Shown piece by piece: positions 1 through 12,300 of a stretch of 64,000 bases of DNA (position 1 is the first letter of the stretch; each line of letters begins with the position of its first letter). Made by a program: the position numbers and the translations under genes. The notes under the pieces were generated by a model. That model was not told the origin of the DNA and searched no databases. It saw only the letters and a program-made list of their open reading frames with translations. The DNA comes from Aegilops tauschii subsp. strangulata. Lineage: Eukaryota; Streptophyta; Magnoliopsida; Poales; Poaceae. The DNA is taken from assembly GCF_002575655.3 (NCBI RefSeq), contig NC_053036.3:163036627-163100626 (forward strand), read 5' to 3'.

Positions 1-1515
1 ACGGGAGCATGTGCTTGTAGGTACAATTTGAATTATGCACATTAAATGACCAGAAACTCAATTAATGTATAAAAAGGCCAAACAAACCCGGAATAATTCC
101 AAAATTTAACAAGGCAATCATGTAGTTCTATGTTGCCTCTATAAAGAAACTCAAGGTGGGGTCAGGGTATCTCGTTTCGCACTCAAAGGTGACACGTTCC
201 CTCTCAGAACCACGAGCCTTCTTGAGAGAAGCTCCGGTTTGCAAGAAGCTTATACCAAAACTTGTTCTTATTCGGCCAAATTTTTTACCACAGCATGGTA
301 GTACCATGACATGACACCATGCCAAGTTTCATGATTTTCAGGCGTGTTTTAGATATACAAGAATTTTAAAACCAAGTTTCTCAATATTCTTGTCAAAGCC
401 ACGAGGCCCAGATGTCTGAATTTCATTCCCATTTCTTGCATGGGACCTAGAAATTCACCCGAGGACACACGTGTGATTTTTCAACCAACTTTGGTGCACG
501 GGAGCATGTGCTTGTAGTTCAAATTTGAATTATGCACATTAAATGACTAGAAACTCAATTAATGTATAAAAAAGGCCAAACGAACCCGGAATAATTCCAA
601 AATTTAACAGGGCACTCATGTAGTTCTATGTTGCCTCTGTAAAGAAGCTCAAGGGGGGCAGCGTATATCGTTTCGCACTCAAAGGTGACGCGTTCCCTCT
701 CAGAACCACGAGCCTTTTTGAGAGAAGCTCCAGTTTGCAAGATGCATATACCAAAACTTGTTCCTATTCGGCCAATTTTTTTTACCACAGCATGGCAGTA
801 CCATGACATGACACCATGCCAAGTTTCATGATTTTCACGCGTGTTTTGGATTTACAAGAATTTTAAAACCAAGTTTCTCAATGTTCTCGGTCGAGCCACG
901 ATGTCGGGATGTTTGAATTTCATTCCCATTTCTTGCATGGGACCTAGAAATTCACCCGAGAACACACATGTGATTTTTCAACCAACTTTGGTGCACGGGA
1001 GCATGTGCTTGTAGTTAAAATTTGAATTATGCACATTAAATGACCAGAAACTCATTTAATGTATAAAAAGGCCAAACGAACCCGGAATAATTCCAAAATT
1101 TAACAAGGCACTCATGTAGTTCTATGTTGCCTCCATAAAGAAACTCAAGGTGGGGGCAGGGTATATCGTTTCGCACTCAAAGGTGACACGTTCCCTCTCA
1201 GAACCACGAGCCTTCTTGAGAGAAGCTCCAGTTTGCAAGAAGCTTATACCAAAACTTGTTCCTATTCGGCCATTTTTTTTACCACAGCATGGTAGTACCA
1301 TGACATGACACCATGCCAAGTTTCATAATTTTCAGGCGTGTTTTAGATATACAAGAATTTTAAAACCAAGTTTCTCAATGTTCTTGGCAAAGGCACGAGG
1401 CCCAGATGTTTGAATTTCATTCCCATTTCTTGCATGGGACCTAGAAATTCACCCGAGGACACACGTGTGATTTTTCAACCAACTTTGGTGCACGGGAGCA
1501 TGTGCTTGTAGTTAA
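1..1515. repeat. 497-bp tandem repeat array, about three copies
   Basis: The start motif ACGGGAGCATGTGCTTGTAG recurs at 1, 498, 995 and 1492, so the period is 497 bp. Copies differ by scattered substitutions and 1-2 bp indels. Each carries the same short minus-strand open frame of 60-80 codons, which I read as a by-product of the repeat. The fourth copy is cut at 1515 by the Angela element and resumes at 10183. Such arrays occur inside large Triticeae CACTA elements. Confidence 0.9.
1511..1515. other. Target-site duplication GTTAA, left copy (Angela)
   Basis: GTTAA lies directly before the LTR start TGTTGGGG and again directly after the last LTR base at 10177. Five bases is the normal duplication for LTR elements, and it fixes both insertion borders. 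Confidence 0.95.
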
Positions 1516-3255
1516 TGTTGGGGAACGTAGTAATAATTAAAAAAATCGTACGTGTCACCAAGATCAATCTAGGAGATGCTAGCAACGAGAGAGAGGGAGT
1601 GCATCTTCATACCCTTGAAGATCGCTAAGCGGAAGCGTTACAAGAACGCGGTTGATGGAGTCGTACTCGCGGCGATTCAAATCGCGGAAGATCCGATCTA
1701 GCGCCGAACGGACGGCGCCTCCGCGTTCAACACACGTACCGCCCGGGGACGTCTCCTACTTCTTGATCCAGCAAGGGGAGAGGAGAAGTTGAGGGAGAAC
1801 TCCAGCAGCACGACGGCGTGGTAGCAATGGAGCTCGTGGTTCTCCGGCAGAGCTTCGCTAAGCACTACGGAGGAGGAGGAGATGTATGAGGAGGAAGGGC
1901 CTGCGCCAAGGGAAGGGTTTGGCTGCCCTCCCACCCCCTCACTATATGTAGGGGGAATGGGAGAGGGGGTCGGCCCCTCTAGATGGATCTAGAGGAGGCG
2001 GCGGACAGGGGAAACCCCAGATGGGTTTGGGCGCCCCCACCCCCTAGGAAACTTGCCCCCCAAGCCGGGAGGGGCGGCTGCCCTAGGGGTTGCGCCCCCA
2101 CCTCTCCTGGTTACGTGAGAGGGGTTGGGAGGGGCGCACAGCCCCTTAGTGGCTGGTTTGCCCCTTCCCCTTGGCCCATAAGGCCCCCCAACGCTTGCCG
2201 GGGCCTCCGAAACCCCTTTCGGACATGCTGGCCATAGCCTGGTACCCCCGGAACAATTCCGGACTCCAATACCCTTCGTCCAATATACCGATCTTCACCT
2301 CTGGACCATTCCGGAGCTCCTCGTCATGTCCGGGATCTCATCCGGGACTCCGAACTACCTTCGGTAACCACATACTATTTCCCATAACAACTCTAGCGTC
2401 ACCGAACCTTAAGTGTGTAGACCCTACGGGTTCAGGAACCATGCAGACATGACCGAGACACCTCTCCGGCCAATAACCAATAGCGGGATCTGGATACCCA
2501 TATTGGCTCCCACATGTTCCATGATGATCTCATCGGATGAACCACAATGTCGGGGATTCAATCAATCCCGTATACAATTCCCTTTGTCTATCGGTATGTT
2601 ACTTGCCCGAGATTCGATCGTCGGTATCCCTATACCTTGTTCAATCTCGTTACCGGCAAGTCTCTTTACTCGTTCCATAACGCTGATCCCGTGGCTAACT
2701 CATTAGTCACATTGAGCTCATGATGATGCATTACCGAGTGGGCCTAGAGATACCTCTCCGTCATACGGAGTGACAAATCCTAGTCTCGATTCGTGCCAAC
2801 CCAACAGACACTTTCGGAGATACCTGTAGTGCACCTTTATAGTCACCCAGTTACGTTGTGATGTTTGGTACACCCAAAGCATTCCTACGGTATCCGGGAG
2901 TTGCACAATCTCATGGTCTAAGGAAATGATACTTGACATTAGAAAAGCTCTTAGCAAACGAACTACACGATCTTGTGCTATGCTTAGGATTGGGTCTTGT
3001 CCATCACATCATTCTCCTAATGATGTGATCCCGTTATCAATGACATCCAATGTCCATGGTCAGGAAACCATAACCATCTATTGATCAACGAGCTAGTCAA
3101 CTAGAGGCTTACTAGGGACATTGTGGTCTATGTATTCACACATGTATTACGGTTTCCAGTTAATACAATTATAGCATGAACAATAGACAATTATCATGAA
3201 CAAGGAAATACAATAATAACAATTTTATTATTGCCTCTAGGGCATATTTCCAACA
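1516..3255 (-). repeat. Angela 3' LTR
   Basis: 1740 bp, TGTTGG...CCAACA on the plus strand. A TATA-like stretch reading TACATATAGT on the minus strand is at 1941-1950. The sequence matches 8437-10177 almost base for base. Confidence 0.95.
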
Positions 3256-3270
3256 GTCTCCCACTTGCAC
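3256..3270 (-). other. Angela polypurine tract
   Basis: On the minus strand the purine-rich stretch AAGTGGGAGAC lies directly before the 3' LTR, the expected primer for second-strand synthesis. The same stretch precedes the plus-strand copia LTR at 28476. Confidence 0.85.
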
Positions 3271-3398
3271 TAGAGTCAATAATCTAGTTCACATCACCAT
3301 GTGATTAACACTCAAAGTTCACATCGCCATGTGACTAATACCCAAGAGTTTACTAGAGTCAATAATCTAGTTCACATCACCATGTGATTAACACTCAA
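3271..3398 (-). repeat. Short direct repeats in the Angela 3' untranslated region
   Basis: A 45-bp unit starting TAGAGTCAATAATCTAG occurs at 3271-3315 and 3354-3398, 83 bp apart. A third, diverged copy of its TTCACATC..CATGTGA part lies between them. Confidence 0.85.
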
Positions 3399-4800
3399 TG
3401 AGTTCTAGGGTTTGATCATGTTATGCTTACAAGAGAGGTTTTAGTCAACGGGTCTGCAACATTCAGATCCGTGTGTGCTTTACAAATCTCCATGTCATCT
3501 TGTAGATGCAGCTAGCACGCGCTACTTGGAGCTATTCCAAATAACTGCTCTACTATACGAATCCAGTTTACTACCCAGTCATCCGGATTAGTGTCAAAGT
3601 TTGCATCGACGTAACCCCTTACGACGAACTCTTTTACCACCTCCATAATCGAGAAAATTCCTTAGTCCACTAGTTACTAAGGATAAGTTCGACCTCTGTC
3701 ATGTGATCCATTCCTGGATCACTCTTGTACCCCTTGACTAACTTATGGCAAGGCACATTTCAGGTGCGGTACACAGCATAGCATACTGTAGAGCCTACGT
3801 CTAAAGCATAGGGGACGACCTTTGTCCTTTCTCTCTCTTCTGCCGTGGTCATGTTTTGAGTCTTACTCAATACTCACACCTTGTAACACAGCCAAGAACT
3901 CCTTCTTTGCTGATCTATTTTGAACTCCTTCAAAATCTTGTCACGGTATGTATTCATTTGAAAGTACTATTAAGCGTTTTTGATCTATCCTTATAGATCT
4001 TGATGCTCAATGTTCAAGTAGCTTAATGCAGGTTTTCCATTGAAAACCACTTTTCAAATAACCCTGTATGCTTTCCAGAAATTCCACATCATTTCTGATC
4101 AACAATATGTTAACAACATATACTCATCAAAAATCTATAGTGCTCCAACTCACTTCTTTGGAAATACAAGTTTCTCATAAACTTTGTATAAACCCAAAAT
4201 CTTTGATCATCTCATCAAAGCGTACATTCCATCTCCGAGATGCTTACTCCAGTCCTTAGAAGGATTGCTGGAGCTTTGCATACTTGTTAGCATATTTCAG
4301 GATTGACAAAACCTTCTGGTTGTATCACATACAACCTTTCCTCAAGAAAATCGTCGAGGAAACAATGTTTTGACACCCTATCTGCAAGATTTCATAAATA
4401 ATGCAGTAACTGCTAATATAATTCCAACAGACTCTTAGCATCGCTACGAGTGAGAAAGTCTCATCGCAGTCAACTCCTTGAACTTGTCGGAAAACATCTT
4501 AACGACAAGTCGAGCTTTCTTAATGGTGACACTTACCATCATTGTCCGTCTTCCTTTTAAAATCCATCTGCACCCAACAGCCTTACGACCATCAAGTAGT
4601 TCTTCCAAAGTCTATACTTTGTTTTTATACATGGATCCTCTCTTGGATTTTATGGCCTCGAGCCATTCGTCAGAATCCGGGCCCACCATCGCTTCTCCAT
4701 AGCTCGTAGGTTCATTGTTGTCTAGCAACATGACTTCCAAGACAGGATTATGTACCACTCTGAAGTAGTACGCATCCTTGTCGACCTACGAGGTTTGGTA
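3290..4800 (-). pseudogene. Angela reverse transcriptase / RNase H remnant
   Basis: Minus-strand translation in several frames gives pieces of the copia RT. The start of the domain is near 4710-4540 (DSDEWLEAIKS, RWILKG). The catalytic-loop region is near 4088-4120, and the RNase H tail (DMEICKAHTDLNVADPLTK) is near 3440-3510. At the catalytic loop the frame reads Y-V-V-N, where active copia RTs have Y-V-D-D, so both aspartates are lost. Stops and frameshifts are frequent. It cannot encode an active enzyme. RT would copy the element's RNA inside virus-like particles. Confidence 0.85.
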
Positions 4801-4879
4801 GTGACTTGATCCAAAGTTTCATGATCACTATCATAAGCTTCCACTTCAGTTGGTGTAGGTGCCACAGGAACAACTTCCT

Positions 4880-6260
4880 ATGCCCTGCTGCACACTAGTT
4901 GAAGTCATGGTTCAATAACCTCATCAAGTCTCCACCATCCTCCCACTCAATTCTTTCGAGAGAAACTTTTCCTCGAGAAAGGACCCGTTTCTAGAAACAG
5001 TCACTTTTGCTTCCAGATCTAAAATAGGAGGTATACCCAACTGTTTTGGGTATTCTATGAAGATGCATTTATCCGCTTTGGGTTCGAGCTTATCAGCCTG
5101 AAACTTTTTCACATAAGCGTCGCAGCCCCAAACTTTTAAGAAACGACAGCTTAGGTTTCTCTAAACCATAGTTCATATGGTGTCGTCTCAATGGAAGTGC
5201 GTGGTGCCCCATTTAAAGTAAATGCGGTTGTCTCTAATGCCTAACCCATAAACGATAGTGTAATTTGATAAGAGACATCATGGTATGCACCATATCTAAT
5301 AGGGTGCAGTTATGATGTTCGGACACACCATCACACTATGGTGTTCCAGGCGGTATTAGTAGTGAAACAATTTCCACAATGTCTTAATTGTGTGCCAAAC
5401 TCGTAACTCAGATATTCATCTCTATGATCATATCACAGACATTTTGTCCTCTTGTCACGATGATCTTCAACTTCACTCTGAAATTACTTGAACCTTTCAA
5501 TAATTCAGACTTGTGTTTCATCAAGTAAATATACCCAGCATCTACTCAAATCATCTGTGAAGTAAGAACATAACGATATCCACTGCATGCCTCAGCACTC
5601 ATTGGACTGCACACATCAAAATGTATTACTTCCAACAAGTTGCTTTCTTGTTCCATCTTACTGAAAACGAGGCCTTTCAGTCATCTTGCCGATGTGGTAT
5701 GATTTGCATGTCTCAAGTGATTCAAAATCAAGCGAGTCCAAATAATCCATCTGTATGGAGTTTCTTCATGCATATCTACCAATAGACATGGTTCGCATGT
5801 CTCAATCTTTTCAAAAATGAGTGAGTCCAAAGATCCATCAACATGGAGCTTCTTCATGCGTTTTATACCAATATGACTCAAATGGCAGTGCCACCAGTAT
5901 GTGGTACTATCATTACTATCTTATATCTTTTGGCATGAACATGTGTATCACTACGATTGAGATTCAATAAACCATTCATTTTAGGTGCAAGACCATTGAA
6001 GGTATTACTCAAATAAACAGAGTAACCATTATTCTCCTTAAATGAATTACCGTATTGCGATAAACATAATCCAATCATGTCTATGCTCAACGCAAACACC
6101 AAATAACAATTATTTAGGTTTAACACCAATCTCGATGGTAGAGGGAGCGTGCGATGTTTGATCACATCAACCTTGGAAACACTTCCAACACATATCGTCA
6201 TCTCACCTTTAGCTAGTCTCCGTTTATTCCGTAGCCTTTTATTTCGAGTTACCAACACTT
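4880..6260 (-). pseudogene. Angela protease-integrase region remnant
   Basis: At 6258-5878 a minus-strand frame carries LAKGEMTICVGSVSKVDVI and LVLNLNNCYL, typical of the segment between protease and integrase. At 5881-5681 the GAG-pre-integrase segment follows (HIGIKRMKKLHVDGSL, ETCEPCLL). At 5112-4924 the integrase-to-RT linker reads KKFQADKLEPKADKCIFIEYP and FLEEKFLSKE. These pieces lie in the family's usual order but in different frames with stops between, and the integrase core is not readable. Integrase would insert the DNA copy in the nucleus; this copy cannot. Confidence 0.85.
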
Positions 6261-6399
6261 AGCAACTGAACCGGTATCTAATACACTGGTGCTACTAGGA
6301 GTACTAGTAAAGTACACATTAATATAATGTATATCCAATATACTTCTGTCGACCTTGCCTGCCTTCTCATCTACCACATATCTAGGGTAGTTCTGCTTC

Positions 6400-8420
6400 A
6401 GTGACCGTTCCCCTCATTACAGAAGCACTTAGTCTCGGGTTTGGGTTCAACCTTGGGCTTCTTTACTAGAGCAGCAACCGATTTGCCGTTCATGAAGTAT
6501 CCCTTCTTTCCCTTGCCCTTCTTGAAACTAGTGGTTTTACTAACCATCAACAATTGATGCTCCTACTTGATTTCTACTTTCGCGGTGTCAAACATCGCGA
6601 GTTGCTCAAGGATCATCATGTCTATCCCTGATATGTTATAGTTCATCACGAAGCTCTAATAGCTTGGTGGCAGTGACTATGGAGAACCATCACTACCTCA
6701 TCTGGAAGATTAACTCCCACTCGATTCAAGCGATTGTAGTACTCAGACAATCTGAGCACATGCTCAACGATTGAGCTTTTCACCCTTAGTTTGCAGGCTT
6801 AAGAAACTTGTCAAAGGTCTCATACCTCTTGATGTGGGCACTAGTCTGAAATCCCAATTTCAGTCTTTGGAACATATCATATGTTCTGCGACGTTTCAAA
6901 ACGTCTTTGGTGCCACAATTTTAAATTGTTAGCATTACGCACTGAACTATCACGTAGTCATCAAAACGTGTATGTCAGATGTTTCGCAACATCTACAGAC
7001 GACGCTCGAGGTTCAGCACACCGAGCGGTGCATTAAGGACATAAGCCTTCTGTGCAGCAATGAGGACAATCCTCAGTATACGGACCCAGTCCGCATAATT
7101 GCTACTGTCAACTTTCAACTAAATTTTCTCTAGGAACATATCTTAAACAGTAGAACTAAAGCGTAAGCTATGACATAATTTGCAAAGACCTTTTGACTAT
7201 GTTCATGACAATTAAGTTCATCTGATTATTTAATGAACTCCCACTTAGATAGACATCCCTCTAGTCATCTAAGTGATACATGATCTGAATCGACTAGACC
7301 GTGTCCGATCATCACGTGAGACGGACTAGTCATCAACGGTGAACATCTCCATGTTGATCGTATCTACTATACGACTCATGTTCGACCTTTCGGTCTATTG
7401 TGTTCCGAGGCCATGTCTGTACATGCTAGGCTCATCAAGTCAACCTAAGTGTTTCGCATGTGTAAATCTGGCTTACACCCGTTGTATGCGAACGTTAGAA
7501 TCTATCACACCCGATCATCACGTGGTGCTTCGAAACAACGAACCTTCGCAATGGTGCACAGTTAGGGGGAACACATCTCTTGAAATTTTAGTGAGGGATC
7601 ATCTTATTTATGCTACCGTCGTTCTAAGCAAATAAGATGTAAACATGACAAACATCACATGCAAATCATAAAGTGACATGATATGGCCAATATCATCTTG
7701 CGCCTTTGATCTCCATCTTCGAGGCACGGCATGATCACCTTCGTCACCGGCATGACACCATGATCTCCATCATCGTGTCTTCATGAAGTTGTCTCGCCAA
7801 CTATTACTTCTACTACTATGGCTAACGGTTAGCAATAAAGTAAAGTAATTACATGGCGTTTTTCATTGACACGCAGGTCACACAATAAATTAAGACAACT
7901 CCTATGGCTCCTGCCGGTTGTCATACTCATCGACATGCAAGTCGTGATTCCTATTACAAGAACATGATCAATCTCATACATCACATATATATAATTCATC
8001 ACATCCTTTTGGCCATATCACATCACATAGCATACCCTGCAAAAACAAGTTAGACGTCCTCTAATTGTTGTTGCATGTTTTACGTGGCTGCTATGGGTTT
8101 CTAGCAAGAACGTTTCTTACCTACGCAAAAGCCACAACAGTGATATGCCAATTGCTATTTACCCTTCATAAGGACCCTCTTCATCGAATCCGATCCGACT
8201 AAAGTGGGAGAGACAGACACCCGCTAGCCACCTTATGCATCAAGTGCATGTCAGTCGGTGGAACCTGTCTCACGTAAGTGTACGTGTAAGGTCGGTCCGG
8301 GCCGCTTCATCCCACAATGCCGCCAAATCAACATAAGAGTAGTAACGGCAAGAAAATTGAACAAATCATCGCCCACAACTACTTTGTGTTCTACTCGTGC
8401 ATAGAATCTACGCATAGACC
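6400..8420 (-). pseudogene. Angela gag remnant with degraded zinc knuckle
   Basis: Near 6540-6405 the minus strand reads KKGKGKKGYFMNGKSVAALV followed by a cysteine-rich stretch (CFCNEGNGH) and a stop. This matches the basic run and CCHC knuckle at the end of copia Gag, but a cysteine position is out of register. Upstream, 6600-8400 should hold the Gag body, and no open frame longer than 60 codons survives there on the minus strand. Gag would form the particle and bind RNA. The assignment of the body is by position only. Confidence 0.6.
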
Positions 8421-8436
8421 TAGCTCATGATGCCAC
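8421..8436 (-). other. Angela primer-binding site
   Basis: On the minus strand, directly after the 5' LTR, the sequence reads AGTGGCATCATGAGCT. It resembles TGGTATCAGAGC, the initiator methionine tRNA primer site of copia elements, with several differences. Confidence 0.75.
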
Positions 8437-10177
8437 TGTTGGGGAACGTAGTAATAATTCAAAATTTTCCTACGTGTCACCAAGATCAATCTAGGAGATG
8501 CTGCAACGAGAGAGAGGGAGTGCATCTTCATACCCTTGAAGATTGCTAAGCGGAAGCGTTACAAGAACACGGTTGATGGAGTCGTACTCGCGGCGATTCA
8601 AATCGCGGAAGATCCGATCTAGCGCCGAACGGACGGCGCCTCCGCGTTCAACACACGTACAGCCCGGGGACGTCTCCTCCTTCTTGATCCAGAAAGGGGA
8701 GAGGAGAAGTTGAGGGAGAACTCCAGCAGCATGATGGCGTGGTGGCAATGGAGCTCGTGGTTCTCCGGCAGAGCTTCGCTAAGCACTACGGAGGAGGAGG
8801 AGATGTATGAGGAGGAAGGGGCTGCGCCAAGGGAAGGGTTTGGCTGCCCTCCCACCCCCTCACTATATGTAGGGGGAATGGGAGAGGGGGTCGGCCCCTC
8901 TAGATGGATCTAGAGGAGGCGGCGGACAGGGGAAACCCCAGATGGGTTTGGGCGCCCCCACCCCCTAGGAAACTTGCCCCCCAAGCCGGGAGGGGCGGCT
9001 GCCCTAGGGGTTGCGCCCCCACCTCTCCTGGTTACGTGAGAGGGGTTGGGAGGGGCGCACAGCCCCTTAGTGGCTGGTTTGCCCCTTCCCCTTGGCCCAT
9101 AAGGCCCCCCAACGCTTGCCGGGGCCTCCGAAACCCCTTTCGGACATGCTGGCCATAGCCTGGTACCCCCGAAACAATTCCGGACTCCAATACCCTTCGT
9201 CCAATATACCGATCTTCACCTCCGGACCATTCCGGAGCTCCTCGTCATGTCCGGGATCTCATCCGGGACTCCGAACTACCTTCGGTAACCACATACTATT
9301 TCCCATAACAACTCTAGCGTCACCGAACCTTAAGTGTGTAGACCCTACGGGTTCAGGAACCATGCAGACATGACCGAGACACCTCTCCGGCCAATAACCA
9401 ATAGCGGGATCTGGATACCCATATTGGCTCCCACATGTTCCATGATGATCTCATCGGATGAACCACAATGTCGGGGATTCAATCAATCCCGTATACAATT
9501 CCCTTTGTCTATCGGTATGTTACTTGCCCGAGATTCGATCGTCGGTATCCCTATACATTGTTCAATCTCGTGACCGGCAAGTCTCTTTACTCGTTCCGTA
9601 ACGCTGATCCCGTGGCTAACTCATTAGTCACATTGAGCTCATGATGATGCATTACCGAGTGGGCCCAGAGATACCTCTCCGTCATACGGAGTGACAAATC
9701 CCAGTCTCGATTCGTGCCAACCCAACAAACACTTTCGAAGATACCTGTAGTGCACCTTTATAGTCACCCAGTTACGTTGTGACGTTTGGTACACCCAAAG
9801 CATTCCTACGGTATCCGGGAGTTGCACAATCTCATGGTCTAAGGAAATGATACTTGACATTAGAAAAGCTCTTAGCAAACGAACTACACGATCTTGTGCT
9901 ATGCTTAGGTTGGGTCTTGTCCATCACATCATTCTCCTAATGATGTGATCCCGATATCAATGACATCCAATGTCCATGTTCAGGAAACCATAACCATCTA
10001 TTGATCAACGAGCTAGTCAACTAGAGGCTTACTAGGGACATGTTGTGGTCTATGTATTCACACATGTATTACGGTTTCCAGTTAATACAATTATAGCATG
10101 AACAATAGACAATTATCATGAACAAGGAAATACAATAATAACAATTTTATTATTGCCTCTAGGGCATATTTCCAACA
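8437..10177 (-). repeat. Angela 5' LTR
   Basis: 1741 bp, TG...CA, nearly identical to 1516-3255. The TATA-like stretch lies at 8862-8871 on the minus strand. Transcription of the element would start here and run towards lower coordinates. Confidence 0.95.
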
Positions 10178-10182
10178 GTTAA
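10178..10182. other. Target-site duplication GTTAA, right copy (Angela)
   Basis: This copy matches 1511-1515 exactly. The 497-bp repeat resumes directly after it. Confidence 0.95.
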
Positions 10183-10440
10183 AATTTGAATTATGCACAT
10201 TAAGTGAGCAGAAACTCAACTAATGTATAAAAAAGGCCAAATGAACCCGGAATAATTCACAAATTTAACAGGGCACTCATGTAGTTATGTGTTGCCACTA
10301 TAAAGAAACTCAAGGGGGGAGGCAGCGTATATCGTTTCGCACACAAAGGTGACACGTTCCCTCTCGGAACCATGAGGCTTGTTGAGAGAATCTCCGGTTT
10401 TGCAAGAAGCTTATACCAAAACTTGTCCCAATTCAGCCAA
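10183..10440. repeat. Interrupted continuation of the 497-bp tandem repeat
   Basis: From AAATTTGAATTATGCACATTAA onward this matches about 520-780 of the array at lower identity. It ends near 10440, where the sequence becomes AT-rich and unrelated. Confidence 0.85.
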
Positions 10441-11090
10441 AAAGTGTACATATCAAAACAGGGTTTAGATTATCCTGAACATCCCGCAACCTAGACCAAT
10501 GTACTATGATTTGAATTCAACATAAAATGGATATAAATATTTGAATTGGAGATCGTATGGTACCTGTAGTTCATAGTGAAATATGATTACTCCTATATGC
10601 ATGTTTTTTGTTATCAAGATAATATTTAAATGATTGTATAAATTGACAACAATCGTATTCAAATAAGGAAGATTGATTCAAATTTAGTCCATATGGTAGA
10701 CGACAATATATATGTTCATAGGGTGGAGTAAAATGTTCATATATGATGGAAGATTAAAATGTACGACTACATGCATAATAAACCGCAAGGTCACCTAATG
10801 ATATATTCGAATTCAACATAACGAGGATTAAAAAATTGAATTCGAGATCCTGGCATTTATAATCATATAAAAAGGGACACGACTCTTTCTTTTGGTGGGA
10901 ATTGATTTGTTTTTTGCTGTTGTTCAGGGAAGTGCGAATCGATTTGGTACTATACACGGTAATCTTGTTCTCCCGATTTTTTTACATTTTTCTTGTAGTT
11001 TTTTCAATGGCATTTATAGCAATATAGTAAAAGGGGACATAACTCTCTTGTGTCTTGTGTGAATTGTTTTTTTGTACACGTTAAGTTTGT
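10441..11090. other. AT-rich CACTA spacer with degenerate direct repeats
   Basis: No coding potential is seen. Two loose pairs of direct repeats occur. GAATTCAACATAA appears near 10514 and 10809, and GGCATTTATA followed by AAAAGGGGACA-like sequence appears near 10853 and 11009. The stretch lies just before the GC-rich start of the CACTA gene and may be its promoter, but I see no clear TATA box. Confidence 0.5.
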
Positions 11091-12300
11091 TCTGCCGAAC
11101 AAGGAATCCGCGCCTTGTTATCCCGGAATTTTCAAGCTCGAGTATCTTTTGTCTCATCTTCTTTGAAACTCCCACCTCTTCAACCCGCGCCGGGCCTTGT
11201 TATCCCGAAATTTCGATGCGCGCGAAAACTCCCTCCTCATCCAAAATCGGTCCCACAGCCCAGAAACACGAAATCCCCCTTCTACCCCTTAGCCGGAAAT
11301 GTCGGCTCGACGTCGCGGAGCCAAAACCATGGGGGTATGCTGGTAACTTACCCGACATTTCGGACAAGCACGTCCCTGAGCCATGGCTCCCCCTACCTTC
11401 CCCTTCGTCCCCCCCATTCGTACACCGAGGCCGCCAAAACCCGCGAAACCCCACGCTCCTCCGTCGGCTTCCCGACCGCCGCCCAGCCGGAGACTCTTCC
11501 CCGACGACGTCGTCCACCGCAACAGCTCGCCGTCCCTCATCCACCGCACATGAGGTGGATCCGTCATCGATCTCGTCGTCCCGCCGGATCAGCCGCCCCG
11601 TCATCCACCTCCAAGGAGCTGCCTCGACGTTCGCCTCGTCTATTGCGCCACCTCCATCCCCACAACGCCGTCTTGACCTGCCCCACCGGAACCGCAGCAC
11701 CCACACCAATTCCTCCGATGAAGCCGAGGCCAACTTGGCGCCACCAAGGAGGTTCTGCACTCACTGCTGCATTTTATCTTTTATTCGATCTCACGGGGCT
11801 GTCGGTGCTCGATACCGAGCAGCCATGGCGGGTCTCCATCGACGGCGCCGTCGCCGACCACTTCATCCATGGCATCTCTCCCCCATGTCGTTGCTTCCTC
11901 GGCGGCGACTTCCACACCGACACTAGCTGCAGCTGCTCCGGCTCTCGCTCGCGTTGCTTCTGCTGCTGTTGCTCCGGCTCTCGCTCTCGCTCGTGCTGCG
12001 GCTTTGTTCTTGCTGTCGGTTGCGCTGCTGCACTGCTCTTGCTTTCGTTTGTGCTCCTGCTCTGCTCTGCTATTGCTGTCGGTCGCACTGCTGCTCTGCT
12101 CTTGCTCTTGCTCTTGTTCGTGTTGCTGCTCTGCTCTAGCTCTTACTCGTGTTGTTGCTGCTGCTGCACGACCTCCGGCAGCTACAGGAGTTGCTTCTTT
12201 AGCACTCGCTCGCGGTGCTGCTGCACGACTTGCACTCTTCTAGTGCATTCCCTGCTCGAGCATCTGCTGATTTAGATAACTGCTTCTCTACTACTAGTGC
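11090..12300 (+). other. GC-rich leader and possible first exon(s) of the CACTA gene
   Basis: The composition jumps from AT-rich to GC-rich at about 11090. A plus-strand frame of 386 codons runs 11115-12275 and overlapping frames are also open, which is expected from the composition and does not show coding. A 20-bp motif with CCTTGTTATCCCG is present at 11113 and again near 11193. The end of the stretch is a run of CTC/GCT-rich repeats. It lies upstream of the recognisable exons on the same strand, so it may be the 5' part of that gene. I do not recognise any protein domain in it. Confidence 0.3.
11925..12245. repeat. CT-rich trinucleotide/hexanucleotide low-complexity tract
   Basis: Repeated GCTCTTGCTCTTGCTC, GCTGCTCTGCTC and similar units fill the stretch. 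In any frame it translates to Ala/Leu, Ser/Cys or Leu/Val runs. I treat it as slippage-generated sequence. Confidence 0.85.

Larger units (their letters stand above)
1516..10177 (-). mobile_element. Full-length Angela/BARE-1/WIS-type Ty1-copia retrotransposon, coding-dead
   Basis: The element is 8662 bp with LTRs of 1740 bp (1516-3255) and 1741 bp (8437-10177), both TG...CA, and a perfect GTTAA duplication. On the minus strand the LTR begins TGTTGGAAATATGCCCTAGA, the start I recognise from the Angela/BARE-1/WIS group. Gag zinc-knuckle, integrase and reverse transcriptase remnants occur in copia order on the minus strand (gag near 8400-6400, integrase 6260-4920, RT and RNase H 4800-3290). All are broken by stops and frameshifts. 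The LTRs differ at only about two dozen sites by eye, so the insertion is young although the genes are badly decayed. Confidence 0.95.

Noticed and set aside
128..1319. Short minus-strand frames of 65-84 codons with similar protein sequence
   Set aside because: They recur only because they sit in each 497-bp tandem unit; one copy has an altered end from a small indel, and there is no start context or domain.
1983..2706. Repeated plus-strand frames of 80-97 codons in the Angela LTRs (also at 8904-9573)
   Set aside because: They are antisense to the element and identical because the two LTRs are copies; they are not genes.
11115..12275. 386-codon open frame on the plus strand as a host gene
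   Set aside because: Several overlapping frames on both strands are also open because of GC-rich, repeat-rich composition. No domain is visible and the end is simple CT-rich repeat.
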